Virus record (IMG/VR): IMGVR_UViG_3300012000_000002
Coordinates: 55,040-119,039 of that record
Strand: one strand, 5' to 3'
DNA: 64,000 nucleotides
Source: a virus
The notes under the pieces: generated by a model
The model's database searches: none
The model's input: only the letters and a program-made list of their open reading frames with translations
What the model was told of the DNA's origin: nothing
Position numbers and translations under genes: made by a program
Shown here: positions 43,062 through 51,262 of the stretch, piece after piece
How the letters are laid out: each line of letters starts with the position of its first letter
How positions within the stretch are numbered: position 1 is the first letter of the stretch

Positions 43062-43322
43062 TCAATCTGGTGTGACAACAATATCTACTGTTGGAGTTTC
43101 TTCTGAATCTTCATCTTCGTTAAGCTCTGCGCTTTCTAATATCTCGCTGGCTTCTGCACCTTCGGGTTTGTAATATCTTGTTTTTAACCAATCAGACATT
43201 TCTTCGTCATCCATTGGTTCGATAGCTGGCTCTCCAATGTCTTCTGGGTCGGGCATTAATTCGTCATAAGATTCTTGCTTTTCTTCTTGCTCGAACAAAA
43301 TCTTGTATAGCTTTGTGTTCAT
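43062..43322 (-). CDS. Acidic small protein with tag-like N-terminus, 86 aa
   Basis: It begins MNTKLYKILFEQEEKQE and is otherwise strongly acidic (about a third Asp and Glu), probably disordered, with WLKTRYYKPEGAEASEILES in the middle. The size and charge resemble T4 head core proteins such as gp67. CTATATATTG lies 26 nt before the ATG, the same box as at 39320. It is in an operon with the 382-aa gene. Confidence 0.6.
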   Translation of the reverse strand: MNTKLYKILFEQEEKQESYDELMPDPEDIGEPAIEPMDDEEMSDWLKTRYYKPEGAEASEILESAELNEDEDSEETPTVDIVVTPD

Positions 43323-43361
43323 TAAAGGTTCCTCGTTCTATAACAATATATAGCTTTTATC

Positions 43362-43655
43362 ATGCAAACTATTGTTCACGACAATAAACGTATAACTATT
43401 TTACACGACGGGAAAGTTGTTGTTGTGTCTCCTGTAGACAATAACAAAATCATTGTGCCTTTCCATTGTCCTATGTGTGAATATCCAATGAAAACATCAG
43501 ACGACGCTCAAAGCTACCGAGAAGTAGAATGTTGCAGCATGTGTCAGCTATATTGGAAAACAAGCAACATAGAACCAGACAAAACAAGCGAACGTTGGAA
43601 GAGTTATATGCAACGCAGACATATGGCATTCCTTCCACAAATCCAGTTTAAATGA
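43362..43655 (+). CDS. Zinc-finger-like hypothetical protein, 97 aa
   Basis: CPMC (about 36-39) and CCSMC (about 57-61) could bind one zinc. The first 30 residues look like two beta hairpins. No family is recognised. It is divergent from the acidic gene. No strong ribosome site is visible. Confidence 0.6.
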   Translation: MQTIVHDNKRITILHDGKVVVVSPVDNNKIIVPFHCPMCEYPMKTSDDAQSYREVECCSMCQLYWKTSNIEPDKTSERWKSYMQRRHMAFLPQIQFK

Positions 43656-43685
43656 ATACTTATCCGTAAAGGATAATCACAAGAT

Positions 43686-44144
43686 ATGCCTATTCAGCAA
43701 AAAGCACGCTATAGATTGTTAACCAATCTTCTTAACACTTCATTCGGTAAATCATCCGAACGTCAATATCCAAACCATTTTGTTAAATTTACAATGCCAC
43801 TTGAAAACACCATTCAAGTTAAAGCGCAGATTCTTGTTAATCTTGGCGGCACAACAAACGCTTATATTGCGATTCGTCCAAAACTTCGTGAAGAACTATT
43901 AGAAATCATCAAGCAACGCTTGGAACGTATTTCAGACGAATATAAACGTGCCGTTGAAGCCGCAACAGATGAATCAATGCTTTCATATCGTAAACAACCT
44001 TACGAAGAAGCTCCAGAAAAAACTGTTAAGCTAGCCGTTGACAACTATTCCATTCAAGAATGGATTGAACCAATCTCAATGAGTGCTTATCGTAACAATA
44101 AAACCAATATATATCACTTACATTGCGTTGTAAGCGTATCATAA
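43686..44144 (+). CDS. Hypothetical protein upstream of the terminase, 152 aa
   Basis: Not recognised by sequence. A helical segment (RPKLREELLEIIKQRLERISDEYKRAVEAAT, about 63-93) is flanked by beta-rich parts. It lies 7 nt before the large terminase gene, where small terminase genes often sit, and is close in size to T4 gp16. There is no helix-turn-helix that I can see, so that role stays a guess. Confidence 0.6.
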   Translation: MPIQQKARYRLLTNLLNTSFGKSSERQYPNHFVKFTMPLENTIQVKAQILVNLGGTTNAYIAIRPKLREELLEIIKQRLERISDEYKRAVEAATDESMLSYRKQPYEEAPEKTVKLAVDNYSIQEWIEPISMSAYRNNKTNIYHLHCVVSVS

Positions 44145-44151
44145 TATCGGC

Positions 44152-45801
44152 ATGGCATTAACGAAAAAAGAACAAGTTGATGAAATAATGAAATGTGGCA
44201 GCGATCCCTGCTACTTCATTAAAAAATACTTGTATATTCAACATCCCGTTAAAGGTAGACTTCCATTTGAACTTTATCCGTTCCAAGAAGAATGTATTAA
44301 TTCGTTCTTGGATTACAAGTTCAATATTGTTCTTAAGTCTCGTCAGTTGGGCTTGTCCACAACAACATCTGCTTATTGTCTTTGGATGGCAATGTTTAGA
44401 CAAGATGCCAACATCATGATTATGGCAACAAAGCTGGAAACCAGCAAAAACATGATTCAAAAAATCAGAACAACGTTTAAAATGCTTCCTCCTTGGATGC
44501 TTACGTTGCTTGATTTAAAAGAACCAGAAGCAGAATCTGTTAAGTATATCAAGTTCAACAACGGATCAAAGATTACAGCTATTCCTACATCTGCTGACGC
44601 TGGTCGTGGTGAAGCGTTAAGTCTTCTTGTGGTTGACGAAGCTGCTCACGTTGATGTTCTTGAAGAACTATGGTTAGGTCTTTATCCTACACTATCAACT
44701 GGTGGTAGAGCTATTATCTTCTCAACTCCTAACGGCAAAAACTTTTTTTATCAACTATGGGCTGGAGCAGACACAGGGGAATATGAAGAAGGTAAGGTAG
44801 GCTTGCACTGTAAAGGTGTAGGTCAAAACAAATTTCATGGCATTAAACTTCCTTGGTATGTTCATCCAGAACGTGATGAAAAATGGTTTGAAGATCAAGC
44901 CAAGCCAATGGATGCTAGAGGTATTGCACAAGAACTTTTGTGTGGCTTTGAAGGTTCTACGTTAACCTTCTTTGATCAAAACAGCATTGATTGGATTCGT
45001 AACTTATCTCAAACTCCTATTGGCTTCACAGGGCCAAACAACAAAGGTCAAGACTTACACATTTGGAAAACTGCTATTCCAGATCACAAGTATGTTATAG
45101 CCGCAGACGTTGCAAGAGGTGACGCAGAAGACTTTTCAACCTTTCATGTGTTTGATACAAATGAAAGCGAAGTTGTTGCTGAATATATGGGCAAGATTCC
45201 TCCAGATAGATTTGGAGAATGGCTTATAGAGATTGGTAAAAGATATAACGATGCTCTTATCGTAAATGAAAAAAACACGGTGGGTATTGCAACAGCAATC
45301 AAGTTAAGAGATGCTGAATATCCAAACTTGTATTACGATTTAGATTTGGCTGAAAAGATGCTAACAATGACGCCGGATGAAAAGAAAGACGTTCTTCCCG
45401 GCTTTACAATCACTCCCAAGAACCGTGAAAAGATTCTTGAAAACTTAGAACAAGTTATCAGAAACCATCAATTAAAGATTTATTCGTTACGCTTTGTTGC
45501 TCAAATGGAAACGTTTGTTTGGAACGGCAAACGTGGTCAAGCATTAAAGAAACGTCACGATGACCTTATTATGGCAATGGCTATTGGTTTGCAAGTATTT
45601 ACACCAATGGCTCATGAACAAGGTTATCTTGGAATGTTAGCCGTTAACAAAACCATTGCTGATGCAATGCTTGCTGGCATGACAAGAGGTTATCGTGATG
45701 TTAAACAAAAAGTTAACGGCAAAAAAGTTCCGGCTGGAGTTAATCCAGATTCAGTTAAAAACGAGTTAGAGTTCAGAAAAGAATTTTGGTGGCTTTACTA
45801 A
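44152..45801 (+). CDS. Terminase large subunit (T4 gp17-like), 549 aa
   Basis: This is the ATP-driven DNA packaging motor and headful nuclease. Walker A is KSRQLGLST (62-70), Walker B is LLVVDEAAH (about 158-166), the coupling motif is FSTPNG, and the adenine-binding region is LYPFQEE. The C-terminal RNase H-like nuclease has VIAADVARGDAEDFS, IVNEKNTVG and KRHDDLIMAMAI with the acidic triad. The length is similar to gp17 (610). It is intact, with no intein or intron. Confidence 0.93.
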   Translation: MALTKKEQVDEIMKCGSDPCYFIKKYLYIQHPVKGRLPFELYPFQEECINSFLDYKFNIVLKSRQLGLSTTTSAYCLWMAMFRQDANIMIMATKLETSKNMIQKIRTTFKMLPPWMLTLLDLKEPEAESVKYIKFNNGSKITAIPTSADAGRGEALSLLVVDEAAHVDVLEELWLGLYPTLSTGGRAIIFSTPNGKNFFYQLWAGADTGEYEEGKVGLHCKGVGQNKFHGIKLPWYVHPERDEKWFEDQAKPMDARGIAQELLCGFEGSTLTFFDQNSIDWIRNLSQTPIGFTGPNNKGQDLHIWKTAIPDHKYVIAADVARGDAEDFSTFHVFDTNESEVVAEYMGKIPPDRFGEWLIEIGKRYNDALIVNEKNTVGIATAIKLRDAEYPNLYYDLDLAEKMLTMTPDEKKDVLPGFTITPKNREKILENLEQVIRNHQLKIYSLRFVAQMETFVWNGKRGQALKKRHDDLIMAMAIGLQVFTPMAHEQGYLGMLAVNKTIADAMLAGMTRGYRDVKQKVNGKKVPAGVNPDSVKNELEFRKEFWWLY

Positions 45802-45861
45802 TCTATACGTTTTAGATACCTTTTATGCCACTTTATACTAAACACTAGGAGAACTATTATT

Positions 45862-46617
45862 ATGGCAAACAAAATCAATGTAGGTAACCCAGAAGTTACA
45901 ACCAAAACAAACATCTTAGACATTGGCCTTCCAACAGAACTTGAAAATGCTATATCAACAGGTTGGGACCACTTTGACGCTCTTTGCGCTGGAGATGGTA
46001 TGATTCCTTCCACCGTAGCAATTCTTACAGGTCTTCCCGGTTCTGGTAAAACAACGTTTGCAATTCAACTTGCAGACTCTATCACAGGCACAGGTAACCT
46101 CGCTCTTTATAACACTTGTGAAGAAAGCATTTATCAAGTAAGAAGAACTGCTAAAAGAATGCAACTACAACACGGATTCATTCCATCATATCACAATGAT
46201 GTAAATGACATTCTTAAGCACGCCGACGAAATTCGTGCAGAAAATCCCGGTAAACAACTATTCCTCTTCATTGATTCACTTCAAACAGTTGAATGCAATG
46301 AAGTTGATCCAAAAACAAACAAAGTATATTCTCAACAAGCTCAAACAATTCAATCAGCTTGGAGACTTGCTGAATGGTGTAAAAAGAACTATACCAACGC
46401 AATCATCATTGGTCAAGTAACCAAAGACGGCACCTTTGCCGGTAAACAAGAAGTTAAACACGCTGTTGATATGCATATCTCTCTTCACCTAGACACAGAT
46501 CGTAGAAGTGAAACTTATGGTGACAGAGTTGCAATGGTTGAGAAAAATCGCTTTGGTACAGGCGGGCTTTACTTCCCTTACGAAGTTACTAGCAAGGGAA
46601 TCCAATTCAAAGATTAA
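45862..46617 (+). CDS. RadA/Sms-like RecA-family ATPase, 251 aa
   Basis: Walker A is GLPGSGKTT (57-65) and Walker B is LFLFIDSLQ (about 133-141). It carries the RadA-specific KNRFG motif (228-232). It lacks the N-terminal zinc finger and the C-terminal Lon-like domain of bacterial RadA, so it is a core-only version. It probably acts in homologous recombination or branch migration. The start has AGGAGAAC. It overlaps the convergent head-type gene by 4 nt. Confidence 0.8.
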   Translation: MANKINVGNPEVTTKTNILDIGLPTELENAISTGWDHFDALCAGDGMIPSTVAILTGLPGSGKTTFAIQLADSITGTGNLALYNTCEESIYQVRRTAKRMQLQHGFIPSYHNDVNDILKHADEIRAENPGKQLFLFIDSLQTVECNEVDPKTNKVYSQQAQTIQSAWRLAEWCKKNYTNAIIIGQVTKDGTFAGKQEVKHAVDMHISLHLDTDRRSETYGDRVAMVEKNRFGTGGLYFPYEVTSKGIQFKD

Positions 46618-48692
46618 AGAGCGTCTTTAATAGCGTTTAATTTTGCAAACAATGCTGTGATTTGCTCGTTTGGAGCTCTTTGAAAAGCTATCTGAAAAGC
46701 TTTAAAGCTTTCAGAATCTTTTAATGCATTAGCGGGTGCTGCTAGTTTTGGTACATTAGCATTAATATCAGCAACTGCTTTGCTGATAGCGTCAGCAGGC
46801 GCATTAAATGCTTTGGTATATTCTTGTATTGTTGCTTGAAAATTTGCTACTTTGTTACCGCTACCATCAACAAGATTTCCGTCCGCATCCATTCCAGCAC
46901 CAATTCCATTTGTTACATTTACAACCTGTTGTTGTGGATTTCCACTGGGGGTGTCATATGAAGAACTATAGCCGGTATATGAGTCTTTAAAGAAACCTGA
47001 TAGTTTTGACGTTGCCCAAGCTATAGCTCCTGCCAATGCAGAAAGAAGTAATGCTGTAAGAAAAAACTCATTAAGTTGAATCTTGTTGGCAACTTCTCCT
47101 GTTTTTGCATATTCCGACAAAACTTGTTTTTTGAAATACAACTTAGCAAGTTGTTGTTGTTTTGCTGTTAAAGCAGATTCAGCAACTTGTTCTTGACCAA
47201 TTTTTGTCAGTGCGTCTTGTAAAGCAGAAGATTGTTTCAGCAATGCTCCAAAGGCTCCTGTATCTGCATTTACACCAATAATCGTAGAAATAGCTTTGCC
47301 TATTGGTTCTATAGCTGGATCTGGACCTTGTTGTGCTGCTGCTCCTCCTTGTGGTGAGACTCCTGCCGTTGCTGCTGGTGCTGATGTTGGTGCTGATCCT
47401 CCTGATGGTTGTTCAGCTAGAACTTTTTTTGTTTTAACAAGAGCAGCAAGATATTCAGAGCGATCAATCAATCCAGCTTCATAAAGTCTTTTTGTTAACA
47501 TAAACGATTTGTTTATGTTTTCGGTGGTTGGTGCTGGTGCTGCTGGCTGTACTATAAACGACATATTTTGTGGGAGCCTACTAAGCCTATCCCACTCTGC
47601 ATCAATAACGTCCTTTTTTAATCCTATTGCATCTAGTTTTGCCTGCAAACTTTCTTCTGTTTCTGCTGGGACAGCTACTGGGGCTGTTGCGGCGGGCCGA
47701 GGCTCGAGCCCTGATACATCTGCTGCTGGTGCGTCGGATGCTGGTGGATTTGTAACTGATGCTGTTCCTCCTCCTGCTGGTGGTGGTTGTCCTGCTTTGG
47801 TTTCTCCTCGTTTTCCTTTGCCACGCCCGCCCCCGCCACCGGGACCACGGCCTCCTCTTGTTCTATTTGCTTCTCTAGCTCCTTCGTTTAAATGATTTCT
47901 AACATCAAGAACAGAAGCAAGATATTCTGAACGTTCAATCAATCCAGCTTCATATAGCTTTTTATCCATCTTGAATCTATCAACGATTGATGACTCTTTT
48001 AATGGTGCTCCTGCTGATGCTGTTCCTCCTACTGCTGGTGTGGTTGTTACAGTTCCTCCTGCTGATGCCGCTGGAGCTTTAAGTTCATCCCACAATGCTT
48101 TCATCCATTGAGGTTTGGTTATGGGCTGGTTTTTGTTAGCCACTAAAGCCTTTTCAAAAGCACTTTGAGATTTTACTGCGTCTACTGGTGCTGGTTGTGT
48201 CGCCGGGGCCGCTGGTTTTGCTGTATTGACGCTATTAAAAGCCTTTGCAAAGTTGGCAGCGATTGGAGCAAGACCTTTGCTATCGTTTGAAATTATGTCT
48301 GTTAATGCTGCTGCTGCTTTAGCCGCTTCGGTGGTGGCTACTTTTAGTTTACCTTGAAAATCCTCTGCTGCTTGTTGAAGTTCGTCAAAAGCTTTGTCGT
48401 CAGACAAAGCATCAAAAATCAATTTTGCTTCATCGGTGGCTTTTCCACCCCAAGGCTTCAAAAAAACTTTTATAAACCAAGCACGATTTGAACCGCTTGG
48501 TTTTAAGTTTTTGATTACGTTATTAATCTCACCGATTCGTTCACGTTTTACTTTGCCTTCTTTGCCGCTAAAAAGTTTCTTAACCCAGTTTGCTTCTTGT
48601 TCTAGATTAAGATATTCCTTCGACCAATCTTGCAAAGCTTTGATTGGAACAAGCTGATCGTTTTTTGGATTCAACGTAAGTTTGATTGCCAT
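46614..48692 (-). CDS. Large multi-domain virion-type protein with two SHOCT-like repeats, 692 aa
   Basis: Helical N-terminal part (1-150); Pro/Ala/Gly-rich linkers; two copies of a KxLYEAGLIxRSEYLA module (about 250-270 and 408-428) that resemble the short SHOCT motif; an Arg/Gly-rich stretch between them; a hydrophobic segment FFLTALLLSALAGAIAWA (about 543-560); and a soluble C-terminus. Each module is followed by a possible protease site (LNE-G, LAE-Q). It may be a head-internal protein that is cut and ejected. CTATTTACTTAA lies 26 nt before the ATG, suggesting late expression. Confidence 0.6.
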   Translation of the reverse strand: MAIKLTLNPKNDQLVPIKALQDWSKEYLNLEQEANWVKKLFSGKEGKVKRERIGEINNVIKNLKPSGSNRAWFIKVFLKPWGGKATDEAKLIFDALSDDKAFDELQQAAEDFQGKLKVATTEAAKAAAALTDIISNDSKGLAPIAANFAKAFNSVNTAKPAAPATQPAPVDAVKSQSAFEKALVANKNQPITKPQWMKALWDELKAPAASAGGTVTTTPAVGGTASAGAPLKESSIVDRFKMDKKLYEAGLIERSEYLASVLDVRNHLNEGAREANRTRGGRGPGGGGGRGKGKRGETKAGQPPPAGGGTASVTNPPASDAPAADVSGLEPRPAATAPVAVPAETEESLQAKLDAIGLKKDVIDAEWDRLSRLPQNMSFIVQPAAPAPTTENINKSFMLTKRLYEAGLIDRSEYLAALVKTKKVLAEQPSGGSAPTSAPAATAGVSPQGGAAAQQGPDPAIEPIGKAISTIIGVNADTGAFGALLKQSSALQDALTKIGQEQVAESALTAKQQQLAKLYFKKQVLSEYAKTGEVANKIQLNEFFLTALLLSALAGAIAWATSKLSGFFKDSYTGYSSSYDTPSGNPQQQVVNVTNGIGAGMDADGNLVDGSGNKVANFQATIQEYTKAFNAPADAISKAVADINANVPKLAAPANALKDSESFKAFQIAFQRAPNEQITALFAKLNAIKDAL

Positions 48693-48751
48693 TAGTTACA
48701 ACCTTTTGATATTAAGTAAATAGGCTAACCTTAAATACTTGCTTTTGAGAA

Positions 48752-48757
48752 TATAAT
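48752..48757 (+). promoter_or_regulatory. Candidate -10 box upstream of the peptidase-sigma operon
   Basis: TATAAT lies 16 nt before the ATG of the 141-aa gene. The -35 region is poor (CTTAAA at about 17 bp). It is placed to drive the metallopeptidase, sigma factor and helix-turn-helix genes. Confidence 0.4.
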
Positions 48758-48773
48758 GTGTTAGCATGAAAGT

Positions 48774-49199
48774 ATGAGTTATACTGATTGGAACAATTAT
48801 CTAACAACATTAAAGCAACACTGTGTTAACAACAACATTGAAGTTGTTTTCAAGCGTGGTTGCCAAGACGCTTACACTGTAGAAACTCAACTGATCGAAA
48901 TTAACAGCAACCGAACAAAGCAAAATCAAGTTTATATTTTGCTTCACGAAATCGGGCATCACAAAGTTGTTAACAACAAAAAGCTTGCAAAAAAGTTTGC
49001 ATCATTGAATCAACCATATTCTCGTAACTTGTCCAACAAGATTTTAAATCTTGAGGAAGAAGTTATGGCATGGCATTATGGAGAAAATCTTGCGGCAGAA
49101 CTTGGAATTGAACTTGACTCAAAATACCAAGTGCTTAAAGCAAAATGTTTGAAAACTTATATTGAATCAATCAGTTCAAAGAAAAGGAATCAACAATGA
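48774..49199 (+). CDS. Putative zinc metallopeptidase (ImmA/IrrE-like), 141 aa
   Basis: The HExxH-type motif is LLHEIGHHKV (His58, Glu59, His62). A downstream Glu pair is LEEEVMAWHYGE (about 104-115), which could give the third ligand. This order and size match the ImmA/IrrE (DUF955) domain. Family members cleave regulators or act as inactive scaffolds. It overlaps the sigma factor gene by 4 nt, so it may act on transcription proteins; this is inference. Confidence 0.65.
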   Translation: MSYTDWNNYLTTLKQHCVNNNIEVVFKRGCQDAYTVETQLIEINSNRTKQNQVYILLHEIGHHKVVNNKKLAKKFASLNQPYSRNLSNKILNLEEEVMAWHYGENLAAELGIELDSKYQVLKAKCLKTYIESISSKKRNQQ

Positions 49200-49924
49200 A
49201 AACAAATCAAAGCGAAGAAGACATTGAATTATTCAAACGTTATCAAGAAACAAAAATCCTAGACGAAAATGGAAAAGTTCTAAGAGCTGATGTAAAGCTA
49301 CGCAATGATTTAGCTGAACGAAACGCAAAGCTTGTAACGTTTGTTATCAACAAGTTTTATAGCAAAAAGCAACGTCATAAGGAACTAAGAAACGATTTAC
49401 TTCAAGAAGGTCATCTTGGCTTGTTTGATGCTATTGATGGATTCAAACCCGAACTAGGGTTTAAGTTTTCAACATATGCAACTTGGTGGATTCGACAAAG
49501 TGTAAACTCATATCTTTTGGATGAAGAACCAATGCTTCATATTCCCAGCCATATCAGAACAGCAAGAAACAAGTTGTTTAATCTGGCAAAGGAACGTTCG
49601 ATTGCGTTTAAAGACATTGGCAAAGACATGTTAGAAGAACTTAACATGACAGAAAAGATGTTTGCTTCTGTTACAGCGGCAGTAAAAACAAAGTCATGGA
49701 ACGTTCAATCAATTGATGAACCTTTATCGTCCAGCATGGATAGAACACTACGAGATGTAATTCCTAGCAACGATGTTGAGTTGTCAACATCAGTTGACAA
49801 CAAGCGTATTCTTATTGCTGCCAAAGAAGCGTTTGCTAAATTGTCATTAAGAGAGAAATGTGTTTTGTTGGAACGATATGGTATTGATTGCAGTCAAATT
49901 CTTAAGAAGGAAGGTGAGAAATGA
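49196..49924 (+). CDS. Sigma70-family factor ending after region 4.1, 242 aa
   Basis: Region 2 is well kept: LLQEGHLGLFDAIDGFKPELGFKFSTYATWWIRQSVNSYL (about 67-106). The WWIRQS block melts and reads the -10. A region 3-like part follows (HIPSHIRTARNKL), then region 4.1 (FAKLSLREKCVLLERYGID) at the very end. The region 4.2 helix-turn-helix that reads the -35 is absent. T4 gp55 is likewise a sigma without this part. The next gene, overlapping by 4 nt, encodes a separate helix-turn-helix resembling region 4.2. Confidence 0.85.
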   Translation: MKTNQSEEDIELFKRYQETKILDENGKVLRADVKLRNDLAERNAKLVTFVINKFYSKKQRHKELRNDLLQEGHLGLFDAIDGFKPELGFKFSTYATWWIRQSVNSYLLDEEPMLHIPSHIRTARNKLFNLAKERSIAFKDIGKDMLEELNMTEKMFASVTAAVKTKSWNVQSIDEPLSSSMDRTLRDVIPSNDVELSTSVDNKRILIAAKEAFAKLSLREKCVLLERYGIDCSQILKKEGEK

Positions 49925-50202
49925 ATCAGAAGTATATAACTATCGAAGAAGGTGAAGACTATCGCACCATTGCGGCAAAGATGACAACATTAGGATATAA
50001 AATGAATCATGCAACAGCAAGAAACATTCTTTTATCTGGGATGTATAAGTTCATGCAACATATGTCTGAATCTCTTGGTAAACCGCTATCAGAAGAGGAA
50101 TGCACAACCTTGGTAATGCGGCAAGACATTCATGAAGTATTGGGTGATATTCTTCCTCTTTGTGCAACAGAGGAAACAACATTATGCCCGGTGGAAAAAT
50201 AA
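49921..50202 (+). CDS. Helix-turn-helix protein resembling sigma region 4.2, 93 aa
   Basis: Residues about 13-44 (DYRTIAAKMTTLGYKMNHATARNILLSGMYKF) fit the sigma 4.2 pattern: a first helix, a turn, and a recognition helix ending in the aromatic/basic tail. It starts by ATGA overlap at the exact point where the preceding sigma factor lacks this domain. The C-terminal half is acidic. By analogy with T4 gp33, it may supply the missing contact with the polymerase flap or with DNA. The function is inferred. Confidence 0.6.
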   Translation: MNQKYITIEEGEDYRTIAAKMTTLGYKMNHATARNILLSGMYKFMQHMSESLGKPLSEEECTTLVMRQDIHEVLGDILPLCATEETTLCPVEK

Positions 50203-50597
50203 CAATAAAGTCTGATATTCCTGATTTCGAAAGCTTTCTTGCACGCAAACGTTATCCTTTAGATAAATGGTTGCTTGCTAATAACATCACTTCTTTAGAA
50301 GCGTTTAAAAGCCTATTAAATTCCGGTCAATGGGTTATGAGCGAAGCCATTGTTAAATCCGTTGAAGAGCTTTTAAAGCCTGTTCCTACGCCAGCAAAAG
50401 CCATTGCACCAGTTGTTGTTGAAGAACCTGTGCAAGTTGTGATGGCTGCGGTAGAAGAACCAAAAGTTGAAACACAAGTTGTCCTCAATGGTGAGGATTC
50501 TGTGGTTTCTTCTATAGAAGAAGTTGTTCCACATGTTGTGGAAGAACCTTCTTTAGTTTCAGTTAATTCTTACAAAGAAAGAAAAAAGTCAAGGTAG
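50184..50597 (+). CDS. Hypothetical protein, 137 aa
   Basis: The start is MPGGKITIKSD, with AGAGGA 9 nt upstream inside the previous gene. The N-terminal 60 residues look folded (FESFLARKRYPLDKWLLANNITSLEAFKSLLNSG). The rest is a Val/Glu/Pro-rich tail ending in Lys and Arg. No family is recognised. It is in the sigma factor operon. Confidence 0.55.
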   Translation: MPGGKITIKSDIPDFESFLARKRYPLDKWLLANNITSLEAFKSLLNSGQWVMSEAIVKSVEELLKPVPTPAKAIAPVVVEEPVQVVMAAVEEPKVETQVVLNGEDSVVSSIEEVVPHVVEEPSLVSVNSYKERKKSR

Positions 50598-50604
50598 TAT
50601 TTTC

Positions 50605-50787
50605 ATGAGTTCTCGTCATCAAAAAGAAAAGCGTCTTCGTCCACAAAGAGATCCTTATAAAAGAGATCATTTCGATCAATCAAAGTATATTGCAATTCCT
50701 GTAAATAACAAACAAACCCTCGATTCTACAATTAACGAGGATATCGCTGATTTCACTGATGAAAACGACTATGACGAATTCGAATGA
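50605..50787 (+). CDS. Hypothetical protein, 60 aa
   Basis: Not recognised. It has a basic first half (SSRHQKEKRLRPQRDPYKRD) and an acidic second half (ADFTDENDYDEFE). AAGG lies about 10 nt before the ATG. It is last in the sigma operon. Confidence 0.5.
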   Translation: MSSRHQKEKRLRPQRDPYKRDHFDQSKYIAIPVNNKQTLDSTINEDIADFTDENDYDEFE

Positions 50788-50793
50788 AATACT

Positions 50794-50868
50794 TTTAGAG
50801 ATTGTTTTTTAACTGGCATACTGAATCTACCGAAAGGAGCTACGGCAACAAAACAACAATCCCGTAGC
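50794..50868 (+). promoter_or_regulatory. Sigma70-like promoter with 5' stem-loop
   Basis: TTTAGA (50794) and CATACT (50817) are separated by 17 bp, with GG before the -10. GCTACGG (50839-50845) pairs with CCGTAGC (50862-50868) near the expected mRNA start, a 7-bp stem with a 16-nt loop. It drives the 94-aa gene at 50891. Confidence 0.5.
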
Positions 50869-50890
50869 AAAAATGAAAGGTAGAAACATT

Positions 50891-51175
50891 ATGTCATACG
50901 AAACAACCAACTCATCATACGATTCACTCGCTCGCATTGGCACCGGCTCAAACCCACGCAACGCTTTGCGTTTCACTCCAACGAATTCAACCGATATCGG
51001 TGTAAGCGTTGAACAACCTGCTAGCAAGAAGGCTATGACGATGGAAGTAATTGTACCAATCTCACGGTCGAAAACTCGTTCTCGTCGTACCGCTCACTTC
51101 ACCCTTAACGGTGCTCAAGCTCGCAAGCTTTACGAAACACTCAGCAAGTTTTATTCAGAACGTGATGGTGAATGA
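50891..51175 (+). CDS. Hypothetical protein, 94 aa
   Basis: The start is MSYETTNSSYDSLARIG, with AAAGG 10 nt upstream. The C-terminal half (VPISRSKTRSRRTAHFTLNGAQARKLYETLSKFY) looks like a small beta-hairpin plus helix domain. It is monocistronic, with its own promoter, leader hairpin and strong terminator, so probably well expressed. Codon use is slightly richer in C than its neighbours. The function is unknown. Confidence 0.65.
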   Translation: MSYETTNSSYDSLARIGTGSNPRNALRFTPTNSTDIGVSVEQPASKKAMTMEVIVPISRSKTRSRRTAHFTLNGAQARKLYETLSKFYSERDGE

Positions 51176-51210
51176 TATAACATCACATTACAACAATCAA
51201 AATCTCTAAT

Positions 51211-51241
51211 AAAGGCAGGATGTTATACATCCTGCCTTTTT
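51211..51241 (+). terminator. Strong terminator
   Basis: AAAGGCAGGATGT and ACATCCTGCCTTT form a perfect 13-bp stem with a 3-nt loop, followed by a T-run. It ends the 94-aa gene's transcript. Confidence 0.88.
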
Positions 51242-51262
51242 TCTTTGTTCATACTTATAAGT

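Noticed and set aside
44152-45801. Intein or intron in the large terminase
   Set aside because: All motor and nuclease motifs are contiguous at normal spacing.
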